DNA of 10,621 bases from Bacillota bacterium (GTDB taxonomy: Bacteria; Bacillota; Clostridia; Acetivibrionales; DSM-1351), in NCBI GenBank assembly GCA_023436515.1, contig JAEZIV010000397.1, forward strand, positions 1-10,621, read 5' to 3'. The notes beneath the pieces are model-generated. The model ran no database searches. It saw nothing but the letters and a program-made list of their open reading frames with translations, and had not been told where the DNA came from. Each line of letters begins with the position of its first letter. The first letter of the stretch is position 1. Positions 1 to 6,558 of this stretch are shown one piece after another. The position numbers were made by a program, and so were the translations under genes.

Positions 1-624
1 CTACAGCAAGAATTGGGGTTAGAAGCTGGAGATGCTCCATTAATGGGAGTTGTGACAAGGCTTACTGGACAAAAAGGGCTTGAACTGCTGTTGGGCTGCA
101 TCGAAGAGCTGATTCAAACAGAGAATGTTCAACTGGCCGTTTTAGGGCTTGGTGATAATTATTACTATAAAGCTTTTGAGAAGCTCCATAACAAATACCC
201 GCAGAATGTAGCGGCAACCTTTGAGTTCAGACCGGACCTTGCAAAGAGGATATACGCGTCCAGTGATATGTTTTTAATGCCCTCAAGATTTGAACCTTGT
301 GGCTTAGGACAGATCATTAGCTTGAGGTATGGAACAATCCCGGTTGTAAGAGCAACAGGAGGCCTTGCTGAGACAATTATTGATTACAACTCAAATAATG
401 AGAAAGGTAATGGCTTCTCCTTTCAGGAGTTTACTGTTAAGGCATTTAAGCAGGCAATTGATAGGGCTATAAAAATCTATAAATTAGAGCCTGAGATTTG
501 GCAAACTCTGATTAGGCGTGGGTTGGGTTCGGACTTCTCTTGGAAAAAGCCAGCTAAGGTATATCTGGAGATATATAAGAAGGCCATTAAAAAGAAGACT
601 ACTGAGGTTTCTACTAATGAATAA
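1..624 (+). CDS. glgA: Glycogen synthase (ADP-glucose type), C-terminal part; 5' end outside window
   Basis: Partial: frame 1 is open from the first base, giving 207 residues to the TAA at 622-624; glycogen synthases are about 480 residues, so a little over half is missing upstream. This is the C-terminal Rossmann half of a GT5 glycosyltransferase, which adds glucose from ADP-glucose to growing alpha-1,4-glucan in the cytoplasm. Visible family motifs are TRLTGQKGLELL near the start (nt 55-90), the MPSRFEPCGLGQ nucleotide-sugar/catalytic motif (about nt 277-312) and the RYGTIPVVRATGGLAET loop (about nt 328-378). The Glu of RFEPCG is the conserved E of the GT-B E-X7-E motif. The end of the gene overlaps the nth start by 8 nt (ATGAATAA), so the two are probably translationally coupled. 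No frameshift is seen. Other glycogen genes would be expected upstream, outside the window. Confidence 0.93.
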   Translation, partial: LQQELGLEAGDAPLMGVVTRLTGQKGLELLLGCIEELIQTENVQLAVLGLGDNYYYKAFEKLHNKYPQNVAATFEFRPDLAKRIYASSDMFLMPSRFEPCGLGQIISLRYGTIPVVRATGGLAETIIDYNSNNEKGNGFSFQEFTVKAFKQAIDRAIKIYKLEPEIWQTLIRRGLGSDFSWKKPAKVYLEIYKKAIKKKTTEVSTNE

Positions 625-1249
625 AAAGCAAAAGGCAGCTGAGCTTTATACAATTTTTAATCGACTTTATCCAAATGCAGTATGCTCACTTGAGTATGAG
701 AATCCTCTACAGCTGCTTATTTCCACGCAGCTTGCAGCTCAATGTACAGATGCCAGAGTAAATATGGTCGCTAAAGAATTATATAAAAAATATAAGACCT
801 GTGAGGATTTTGCATATGCAGATCAGGCTGAGCTAGAAAAGGACATTAAGTCCACTGGCTTTTTTCGAAACAAGGCGAAGAATATTATAGCCTGCTGTAA
901 AATGCTCCATGATATGTATGATTGTAAAATCCCTGACAATATGGAGGAGCTTCTGCAGCTTCCCGGTGTTGGCAGGAAAACCGCAAATTTGGTTTTGTAT
1001 GAGATTTATGGTATTCAGGGCGTGGTGGTGGACACGCATGCAAAAAGACTGTCAAATCGAATTGGATTAACCAAAAATCAGGACCCTGAAAAAATTGAGT
1101 ATGATTTACAGAAAATCCTTCCTCGTGAGATTTGGTCAGACTTCTGCCATATGCTGGTCTACCATGGCAGAGAGGTTTGCGATGCGAGAAAGCCAGTGTG
1201 TGATAAATGTGAAATAAGTAACCTGTGTGAATATTATAGAAAGAGTTGA
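617..1249 (+). CDS. nth: Endonuclease III (DNA glycosylase / AP lyase)
   Basis: A 210-residue protein of normal family length. It removes oxidised pyrimidines from DNA and nicks the abasic site (base excision repair). Visible are the helix-hairpin-helix LPGVGRKTA with catalytic Lys121, the VDTHAKR segment with catalytic Asp139, and the [4Fe-4S] cluster ligands Cys188-x6-Cys195-x2-Cys198-x5-Cys204; all sit one residue from their places in the E. coli enzyme. The frame is open further upstream (first ATG at 518), but that stretch lies inside glgA and reads as an arginine-rich shadow. I chose ATG 617 because GAGGT at 604-608 sits 8 nt before it and the protein then begins like other Nth proteins. 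It overlaps the glgA stop by 8 nt. A link to glycogen metabolism is unlikely; co-transcription looks incidental. Confidence 0.96.
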   Translation: MNKKQKAAELYTIFNRLYPNAVCSLEYENPLQLLISTQLAAQCTDARVNMVAKELYKKYKTCEDFAYADQAELEKDIKSTGFFRNKAKNIIACCKMLHDMYDCKIPDNMEELLQLPGVGRKTANLVLYEIYGIQGVVVDTHAKRLSNRIGLTKNQDPEKIEYDLQKILPREIWSDFCHMLVYHGREVCDARKPVCDKCEISNLCEYYRKS

Positions 1250-1283
1250 ACGGTTAGAACTACTAATAATGTGGGGGTAGTAC

Positions 1284-3368
1284 ATGCCAAATAAACCAAA
1301 GATGGTAAAGAAGGCTGATGTTAAACACAATTTTAATCCCGAAGAGCTTATTTTTGCCCTTGATATTGGGACCAGAACAGTTGTAGGCATTGTAGGATAT
1401 TATGAAAAAGAATATTTTAAGGTTTTGGCTGCTGACATATATGAGCATAAAAGCCGGGCTATGCTGGATGGACAAATTCATGATATTAACAAGGTTGCCG
1501 AGGTTGTTAGTGAGATAAAGACCAGACTTGAGGCGGTAATTGGAGTTAGTCTGACGCGGGTAGCTATCGCAGCCGCAGGAAGGGTACTGAAGACCAGCAA
1601 GGCAAGACTGGAATATGAGATAGAGCAAGGAAGAGAAATAACTCAGGAGATTGTTGGAAGTCTTGAGGTAGATGCTGTTCAAAATGCTCAGACCAACCTT
1701 GACAATGAGCTGGCTACAGAAGATAAGGTGCCTTTTTATTGCGTGGGTTATAGTGTTGTCAACTATTATTTGAATGGATATGTTATTTCGTCCCTTGTTG
1801 GACACAAAGGCAAAAAAATCGGTGTGGAAGTTCTGGCTACTTTTTTACCTCATATGGTAGTTGATAGCTTATATACCGTTATGGAAAAAGTAGGGTTAGA
1901 GGTTGCAGGGTTAACTCTGGAGCCTATTGCTGCTATAAGCGTAACAATACCAAAGGACTTGAGACTGCTTAATCTTGTTCTTGTTGATATAGGAGCCGGA
2001 ACTTCCGATATAGCTATAACCAAGGATGGAACAGTTGTGGCCTATGGCATGGTACCAATTGCCGGTGATGAGATAACTGAAAGAATTGCTCAGGAATACC
2101 TGGTGGATTTTAATACGGCTGAAAAAATAAAAATATCCATTGCCCAAGGTGTTGAGGTAATAAAATTTACAGACATACTGGGTAAAAAAAGCGAAGTAAG
2201 CAGCATAGCTGCTCTAGAAGTATTACAGCCAGCAATAGAGATACTTGCAAACAGCATAGCTGATAAAATATTAGAATTCAACCAGAAAGCTCCCAACGCC
2301 GTATTTCTGATAGGGGGAGGAAGTCAGGTTCCCGGACTGACAGTTAAAATAGCAGAGCGTATCGGTCTGCCAAAGGATAGGGTAGCTGTACGCGGCAGGG
2401 ATGTTATCCAAAATATTAAAACCAAAATAAAAAAGCTATCCGGACCGGAATCTATTACGCCCTTCGGAATAGCCATGATGGCACATTCCTCAAAAGGACA
2501 GGATTTTCTATCGGTAACCGTTAACGGAGAAAAAATAAAGCTTCTCAACTCAAAGAAGCTTACAGTAGCAGATGCATTAATACTGATTGCCTTTAATCCT
2601 GACAAGCTTATTGGCAGATCAGGAAAGACATTAAGGTTTTCTATTAACGGAAATCCATTATATATAAAGGGCGAGCTTGGCACGCCTGCTGAAATAACGG
2701 TTAATAACACCCCTGGAAACCTGGATACAAGGATTAGTGTTGGTGATAATATAACAGTTATTCCTGCAATAAACGGAAAAAATGCTGAAAAGAGAATCGG
2801 TGATTATCTTTCGAATCCGGATGGTATGACAGTAAAACTCAATGGAGATACGTTGAGACTGACACCGCAGATTTCGGTTAATGGTGAAATGGGTACCGCT
2901 CAAACCTTAATCTGCGAAGGAGATGATATCATGATTAAGGAAATATTGAAGCTGGGTCAGTTTGCTGATGAGTTTCATATTGATCTTGATAAGGGAATTG
3001 CCCATGTAAATGGTGTGGAAAAGGACAGAGAATATGTCTTATCCAAAAACGATGAGATTACGTTCACATTAACGGCTGGTGAGCATGCAGAACAAGGGGT
3101 TGCTCCTGAAAGGGCCATTGACCATATAGAAGTGATAAAAAATGAGCTGACAGGTCAAGGGTTTATGATTACTGTGAATGGTGAAAGAGTGGTCTTAAAA
3201 GAGAACAGGCCACATATCTTTGTTGATGTTTTCAGCTATATAGATTTTGATTTAACGTCTCCAAAGGGAAATATTGTTCTAAAGCTAAACGGTGGAGTTG
3301 CAAATTTTACAGATAATATCAGACCCGGTGATGTAATTGAGATTTATTGGGAGAGTACGAAATTTTAG
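1284..3368 (+). CDS. FtsA/PilM-type actin-fold ATPase with C-terminal beta-grasp-like repeats
   Basis: A 694-residue protein. Residues 22-400 are an FtsA-like actin-fold ATPase: phosphate-1 loop FALDIGTRTVVGIV (24-37), an FtsA-type 1C/SHS2 insert (about 90-180), phosphate-2 loop LVDIGAGTSDIAI (233-245) and adenosine motif FLIGGGSQVPGL (341-352). FtsA and PilM proteins are usually 350-450 residues, so about 290 extra residues follow. These read as repeated beta-rich units: VTVNGEKIKL (411-420) to VGDNITVI (486-493), a central unit MTVKLNGDTLRL (515-526) to KNDEITF (588-594), and ITVNGERVVL (629-638) to PGDVIEIYW (681-689). The spacing recalls ThiS/MoaD or SLBB-type beta-grasp folds, without the C-terminal GlyGly. 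I see no FtsA-type membrane-binding amphipathic helix at the end. ATG 1284 has GGGGG 6 nt upstream. FtsA and PilM tether cytoskeletal or pilus machinery at the membrane; which role applies here is not shown. Not the standard ftsA, since no ftsZ is adjacent. Confidence 0.82.
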   Translation: MPNKPKMVKKADVKHNFNPEELIFALDIGTRTVVGIVGYYEKEYFKVLAADIYEHKSRAMLDGQIHDINKVAEVVSEIKTRLEAVIGVSLTRVAIAAAGRVLKTSKARLEYEIEQGREITQEIVGSLEVDAVQNAQTNLDNELATEDKVPFYCVGYSVVNYYLNGYVISSLVGHKGKKIGVEVLATFLPHMVVDSLYTVMEKVGLEVAGLTLEPIAAISVTIPKDLRLLNLVLVDIGAGTSDIAITKDGTVVAYGMVPIAGDEITERIAQEYLVDFNTAEKIKISIAQGVEVIKFTDILGKKSEVSSIAALEVLQPAIEILANSIADKILEFNQKAPNAVFLIGGGSQVPGLTVKIAERIGLPKDRVAVRGRDVIQNIKTKIKKLSGPESITPFGIAMMAHSSKGQDFLSVTVNGEKIKLLNSKKLTVADALILIAFNPDKLIGRSGKTLRFSINGNPLYIKGELGTPAEITVNNTPGNLDTRISVGDNITVIPAINGKNAEKRIGDYLSNPDGMTVKLNGDTLRLTPQISVNGEMGTAQTLICEGDDIMIKEILKLGQFADEFHIDLDKGIAHVNGVEKDREYVLSKNDEITFTLTAGEHAEQGVAPERAIDHIEVIKNELTGQGFMITVNGERVVLKENRPHIFVDVFSYIDFDLTSPKGNIVLKLNGGVANFTDNIRPGDVIEIYWESTKF

Positions 3369-3411
3369 TTTAATAGGGGCTAAGAAAAAGTAAGGTAATT
3401 CTGGAGGAACT

Positions 3412-5088
3412 ATGAATAAGATACAAAAATATGAAAAGGTTATTATAAACCTTGGTTGGATATTTATTGTATTACTTATAACAGGATATGTTATAAGAGA
3501 TATATTTAGCATTGATTCCAAGATTTTGATAAGAGAAGGAGTATTACTAAATATATCAGTAATTGCATTGTTTATATTCAATGTAGTTAAGTTAGCCTAT
3601 GTAACAAATCAGAATGCATATTCTGATAAGGCATTTGTCGTATTCAGGTACATAGAAGTTATCATACTATCCGCTTTTATGATGAATTTTTATTATGGTA
3701 TTGAGACATCGGTTATTGTGATTCCTTTGGTTTTTATGAGCATATTCAAGGGAACGAGGTCAGGTGTTATCCTACTTTTGGTTAGCTTGATAATCAAGCT
3801 GGGATACTTATCTTATGATTTATTCTGGCTACAGGCTGATTTGGTCTATAGTTCTCTAATATATAAGTTGTTTGAGACTGCCTGCGTATTTATTGTTTTG
3901 TTCATTTTCATAAAAATTAGTGCTGCTGTATATACTGGAAGTATTAAAAATGAGATGGAAAATGCACGTCTTGTGATCGAGTTAGGAGAGAAATATGAGC
4001 AGCTTGAGGCAGCACAGGATGAAATAAAGAATCATTATGAAAAGCTGAAGGATACCAACCAAAAGCTTGAGGAAACAAACCGGCGCTTAACCTCCAGCAT
4101 AGCTGAGTTTTACACCCTTCAACAGATAAGTGAGGCCATAGGCTCCATACTTGATATAAATGACCTACTCAATTTTGTAAATGACGTTATTATTGGAGTA
4201 ATGGGTGTCAATTATTCAACGATTGTATTACTTGATCACAAAAAGAACAGGCTTAAGGTACATTTTACAAATATTCAAAATAAGGAAGACTTAGCTGTAC
4301 TAAATGACAATGTAAATTGCAAGCTCCTGAGGGACATTCTAGAAAACGGTAAGCCAATTATGGTGAACGATGTCGCTCCCGAGAGGTATGATTTTATTAG
4401 AAACCGTGAAATTGGTTCATTTATTTGCTTGCCCTTAAGCTCCAAGTCCAGAAAGTTTGGTCTTACCTTAATTGAACATAAAAACTGCAATACTTTTGAT
4501 GAGGACAACCTCCGTTTGTTGGCTACCATTGGTAAGCAGGTGAGTATGGCTATTGAAAATGCAGAGCTCTATGCCAACCTTCAAGAAATGGCTACTATTG
4601 ATGGTCTGACCGGCGTTTATAACAGAGTTTATTTTCATCAGAAGTTTGTGGAAGAGTTCAATGCAGCTAAAGTGCTTGGCTACGATCTAACGTTGGTTAT
4701 TCTGGATATAGACAAGTTTAAGAAGTTCAACGATACATATGGGCATTTGTTTGGAGACGTAGTCTTAAGGAGTGTGGCTCAAACATTAAAATGTAATCTT
4801 CGTGCAACAGATACAATAGCCAGATTCGGAGGGGAGGAGTTTGTAATACTGCTGCCTAGGACCTCTATAGAGGAGGCCTCTGAGAAGGTTGAGGATCTGC
4901 GCTCAAAGATAGCCAATAACATTGTTGAGGATAATTTAATATCTGCCTCTGTTACTGCAAGCTTTGGAGTTTCATGTTACCCAAACACCTCTTCGAATCA
5001 AATAGAATTGATCAGAGATGCAGATAATGCTTTATATAAGGCTAAAGAAAGTGGAAGAAACTGTGTGAGAATTGCTGGAAATACATAA
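3412..5088 (+). CDS. Membrane-anchored GAF-GGDEF diguanylate cyclase
   Basis: A 558-residue signalling protein predicted to make cyclic di-GMP from two GTP. Order: about six hydrophobic membrane segments (residues 11-28, 45-64, 79-96, 98-113, 117-134, 151-172); a charged coiled coil (about 180-230, with KLKDTNQKLEETNRRL); a GAF-like sensor domain (about 235-388, ending ATIGKQVSMAIENAELY); and a GGDEF domain (about 390-556). The active-site loop is GGEEF (473-477), an active variant. Also present are LDIDKFKKFNDTYGHLFGD (431-449) with metal-binding Asp432, and the product-inhibition I-site RATD (464-467) exactly five residues before GGEEF. An active enzyme with feedback control is therefore expected; the ligand of the membrane and GAF parts is unknown. 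GGAGG at 3403-3407 fixes the ATG. It lies 43 nt after the FtsA-like gene, so co-transcription is likely. Its stop is only 4 nt from that of a convergent gene. Confidence 0.92.
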   Translation: MNKIQKYEKVIINLGWIFIVLLITGYVIRDIFSIDSKILIREGVLLNISVIALFIFNVVKLAYVTNQNAYSDKAFVVFRYIEVIILSAFMMNFYYGIETSVIVIPLVFMSIFKGTRSGVILLLVSLIIKLGYLSYDLFWLQADLVYSSLIYKLFETACVFIVLFIFIKISAAVYTGSIKNEMENARLVIELGEKYEQLEAAQDEIKNHYEKLKDTNQKLEETNRRLTSSIAEFYTLQQISEAIGSILDINDLLNFVNDVIIGVMGVNYSTIVLLDHKKNRLKVHFTNIQNKEDLAVLNDNVNCKLLRDILENGKPIMVNDVAPERYDFIRNREIGSFICLPLSSKSRKFGLTLIEHKNCNTFDEDNLRLLATIGKQVSMAIENAELYANLQEMATIDGLTGVYNRVYFHQKFVEEFNAAKVLGYDLTLVILDIDKFKKFNDTYGHLFGDVVLRSVAQTLKCNLRATDTIARFGGEEFVILLPRTSIEEASEKVEDLRSKIANNIVEDNLISASVTASFGVSCYPNTSSNQIELIRDADNALYKAKESGRNCVRIAGNT

Positions 5089-5092
5089 CTAA

Positions 5093-5773
5093 TTATTTGA
5101 TTTTAAAGGAGCTTAGCATTTCAAGAAACGTATCATAATCTTTTTTTGTATAGCTCTTAACAGGTGTATAGTAACTTAATCTATATAGCTTTGAGCCCTT
5201 TGAGAGAAAAGCTTCAAGATTTTTGTACTTTTCATTCGCAGATTCTGATATATAATCCCAAAGATAGCCCTTAACACCGTTAACCTCTATTTTTTTAGAG
5301 GTAAAGTCAATAAGCTCATTTGTTGCAGCTTCTTTTGATGACTCCAGGAACTGTTCCGGAGAGTTGGGCATATTCCATACTTGTACAAAGCCGTAATGCT
5401 TTTTGTCCTGAGTGTTTTGAAAATCGATGTGATATATTATCTCATTCCCGGGAAAGCTTTGAAGATCAAGCTTAAAAATAGATGGATACTTGAACTCAAA
5501 CCCTTCCTCAGGTACTTTATAGTCCACAAAGCTTTTATAGCTGCTGTTACTTACTGTAATGTAGGGCGCTGAGTCAGGAAAGCTTGAATAAATATTCGTT
5601 ACAGCTAATGAAGCCGGGTAAGAAAAGGATATATTACTGTTAATACTTAAGGTATAGTGAACAGTACTGTCATATATAAAGTTTCCACCAATCATCACAA
5701 CAACCCATAGAAGAACTGATCCGAATAAAATTAGCACTTTTCTTTTTTTTCCGTATACATTAAAAACATTCAT
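5093..5773 (-). CDS. Membrane-anchored extracytoplasmic protein, PsbP-like
   Basis: A 226-residue protein on the minus strand. After a basic stretch (KKRK, 9-12) a single hydrophobic segment at residues 13-34 (VLILFGSVLLWVVVMIGGNF) acts as a signal anchor or uncleaved signal; there is no lipobox Cys. The rest is a polar, beta-rich outside domain. Two similar openings are visible, ISFSYPASLAV (48-58) and FEFKYPSIFKL (92-102), then VNGVKGYLWDY (165-175) and a C-terminal YRLSYYTP...FLEMLSSFKI region. The F-x-F-x-YP opening with a late VNG turn and a final 'FLxMLxSFKI' helix is the layout of PsbP-like proteins, which are common and uncharacterised in Clostridia. I chose ATG 5773 over the upstream in-frame ATG at 5830 because GGGAG (complement of 5782-5786) precedes it and the membrane segment then lies near the N-terminus. 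Function unknown; the family assignment is tentative, the membrane-anchored topology more secure. Confidence 0.75.
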   Translation of the reverse strand: MNVFNVYGKKRKVLILFGSVLLWVVVMIGGNFIYDSTVHYTLSINSNISFSYPASLAVTNIYSSFPDSAPYITVSNSSYKSFVDYKVPEEGFEFKYPSIFKLDLQSFPGNEIIYHIDFQNTQDKKHYGFVQVWNMPNSPEQFLESSKEAATNELIDFTSKKIEVNGVKGYLWDYISESANEKYKNLEAFLSKGSKLYRLSYYTPVKSYTKKDYDTFLEMLSSFKIK

Positions 5774-5919
5774 GAATAACTCTCCCTTGTACACCCATAT
5801 ACATGTACTATATTCATATTCAGAATCCATTAAAATTAGACAGTAAAAAGAAAAAGTTTTATTTTTCTTATCACTAAATTGAATTCATAGGAATATGATA
5901 ATTAGTGAGGAGCCAAGTT

Positions 5920-5927
5920 GGGGGGAG
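5920..5927 (+). promoter_or_regulatory. Ribosome binding site of spoVM
   Basis: A GGGGGGAG run ends 7 nt before ATG 5935. It is the only strong Shine-Dalgarno sequence in the 161-nt spacer and supports translation of the 23-codon reading frame that follows. Confidence 0.75.
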
Positions 5928-5934
5928 TGTATTT

Positions 5935-6006
5935 ATGAAAATCGTAGTTGTTAAAATGCCAAAATTTTTCGGTAGCATATTAAAAAAGGTATTTAAAATA
6001 GGATAA
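5935..6006 (+). CDS. spoVM: Stage V sporulation protein M (SpoVM), 23-residue amphipathic micropeptide
   Basis: A 23-codon gene (ATG 5935, TAA 6004-6006). In B. subtilis SpoVM, made in the mother cell, inserts as an amphipathic helix into the convex forespore membrane and recruits the coat ATPase SpoIVA. The visible peptide starts MKIVVVKMPKFFG and continues SILKKVFKIG. Recalled from memory, B. subtilis SpoVM begins MKFYTIKLPKFLGGI: Met1, Lys2, Lys7, Pro9, Lys10, Phe11, Gly13 and Ile15 coincide. Pro9 is known to matter for localisation, and the basic residue at position 17 is kept as Lys. The usual length is 26. A strong GGGGGGAG lies 7 nt upstream. Its neighbour rpmB is also next to spoVM in B. 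subtilis, which is independent support. A sigma-E promoter is expected but only poor matches are seen (CATAGGAA at 5886; AATATGAT at 5892). The transcript ends at the hairpin at 6074-6115. Confidence 0.88.
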   Translation: MKIVVVKMPKFFGSILKKVFKIG

Positions 6007-6073
6007 TCAACCTTTATTTGATGGATAAATTTTTTGTTTCCATCTTACTTATATTTTTCGAGGAAAATAAAGA

Positions 6074-6115
6074 TAAAAAAATAAAAAAGCGCAATGACGC
6101 TTTTTTATTTTTTTA
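6074..6115. terminator. Bidirectional intrinsic terminator between spoVM and rpmB
   Basis: A perfect inverted repeat: 6074-6091 pairs with 6098-6115 (18 bp) around the 6-nt loop CAATGA. The core AAAAAAGCG / CGCTTTTTT gives a U tract on the top strand, and the mirror A-run gives one on the bottom strand. It lies 67 nt after the spoVM stop and 22 nt after the rpmB stop, so one palindrome can end both convergent transcripts. Only three G-C pairs stabilise the stem; the rest is A-T. Confidence 0.85.
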
Positions 6116-6137
6116 ATAGAATTTTAACGTAATCAAA

Positions 6138-6326
6138 TTATACAGCTCTGGTTACTTTGTTTGAACGAAGACACCTTGTGCATATGTTAACTGATTTTGG
6201 CGTGCCATTATCAATTACCTTTATTTTTCTTACATTAGGTTTCCATGTACGGCTAGTAGCATTTAACGCATGGCTTCTATTGTTTCCAAAAGTTGTTGCT
6301 TTACTGCATACTTCACACTTTGCCAT
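6138..6326 (-). CDS. rpmB: 50S ribosomal protein L28 (bL28), zinc-binding form
   Basis: A 62-residue large-subunit ribosomal protein of typical length. It starts MAKCEVCSKATTFGNNRSHA, contains TSRTWKPNVRKIKV (24-37) and ends SVNICTRCLRSNKVTRAV. Cys4/Cys7 and Cys49/Cys52 form two CxxC pairs, the zinc-ribbon (C+) version of L28; paralogues lacking the cysteines are known in other bacteria and usually respond to zinc shortage. I chose ATG 6326, with AAGGAGGTG just upstream; the frame could open three codons earlier at a GTG, but that codon is part of the Shine-Dalgarno sequence. It is convergent with spoVM and divergent from recG, and has its own promoter at 6389-6417. The stop is followed by the shared terminator 22 nt downstream, so it is a single-gene transcript. 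Confidence 0.96.
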   Translation of the reverse strand: MAKCEVCSKATTFGNNRSHALNATSRTWKPNVRKIKVIDNGTPKSVNICTRCLRSNKVTRAV

Positions 6327-6332
6327 ATATAA

Positions 6333-6341
6333 CACCTCCTT
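6333..6341 (-). promoter_or_regulatory. Ribosome binding site of rpmB
   Basis: Reads AAGGAGGTG on the minus strand, a near-perfect match to the 16S anti-Shine-Dalgarno, 6 nt before ATG 6326. It contains the in-frame GTG that would otherwise lengthen the protein by three residues, so it settles the start. Confidence 0.85.
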
Positions 6342-6388
6342 TAATTGTTGGAGAATTTCACTTTCTCGAGATCATCAAAGCAATAATT

Positions 6389-6417
6389 ATTTTAACACAA
6401 GAGTGCTTAATAAACAA
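6389..6417 (-). promoter_or_regulatory. Probable sigma-A promoter of rpmB (extended -10)
   Basis: On the minus strand: -35 TTGTTT (complement of 6412-6417), a 17-nt spacer, and -10 TAAAAT (complement of 6389-6394) preceded by TG at the extended -10 position. The -35 is weak (3 of 6), the -10 good (5 of 6). Transcription would start near 6382, leaving a leader of about 55 nt before the rpmB start. Read by eye, no scoring was run. Confidence 0.5.
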
Positions 6418-6466
6418 GCATTTAATCGAAATTTCTTCTAATCTGATCAGTAAAATAATTCACCTA

Positions 6467-6523
6467 AAAAATAACCCCAAAATAATAAACCGAGAATAAT
6501 AACCCGAAAATATTAACTCCGGC
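6467..6523. repeat. Degenerate ~15-bp tandem repeat in the rpmB-recG spacer
   Basis: Four imperfect copies of a unit resembling AATAATAACCCGAAA. Their C-runs begin at about 6475, 6490, 6503 and 6517-6519, a period of 14-15 nt. The block lies between the two divergent promoters, about 50 nt upstream of the rpmB -35 and about 35 nt upstream of the recG -35. With the promoters it accounts for most of the recognisable structure in the 301-nt gene-free stretch 6327-6627. It could be a decayed satellite or a set of weak protein sites; neither is shown. Confidence 0.4.
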
Positions 6524-6558
6524 AATATAATTGTATTGGTACCTTGTGTTAGCTATAT

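Noticed and set aside
518..616. Upstream extension of nth to ATG 518
   Set aside because: The added 33 residues lie in another frame of glgA, are arginine-rich and match nothing in endonuclease III; ATG 617 has a proper ribosome binding site.
1263..1805. 180-codon minus-strand open frame opposite the FtsA-like gene
   Set aside because: No ribosome binding site, low-complexity Ser/Asn/Leu-rich product without recognisable motifs; it is the antisense shadow of a strongly conserved ATPase domain.
5774..5830. Upstream extension of the PsbP-like protein by 19 residues
   Set aside because: ATG 5830 has no ribosome binding site, whereas GGGAG precedes ATG 5773; the extension would push the membrane anchor away from the N-terminus.
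5848..5869. 8-bp inverted repeat AAGAAAAA / TTTTTCTT with a 6-nt loop upstream of spoVM
   Set aside because: Only one G-C pair per arm and no clean U tract; it lies where promoter DNA is expected, and AT-rich DNA gives such arms by chance.
5868..5899. Possible sigma-E promoter for spoVM (CATAGGAA at 5886 or AATATGAT at 5892 as -10)
   Set aside because: Each -10 has one mismatch to CATAnnnT and neither has a convincing -35 at 14-16 nt. Sigma-E control is expected from the family but is not shown by the sequence, so it is not listed as a feature.
6020..6044. Hairpin GATGGA / TCCATC with a 13-nt loop just after spoVM
   Set aside because: Short stem, long loop and no T run directly after it; the 6074-6115 palindrome is a far better terminator.
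6157..6499. Two overlapping plus-strand frames (94 and 68 codons) across rpmB and its upstream region
   Set aside because: They run antisense through rpmB and its promoter, lack a ribosome binding site and have compositions expected of non-coding AT-rich DNA.
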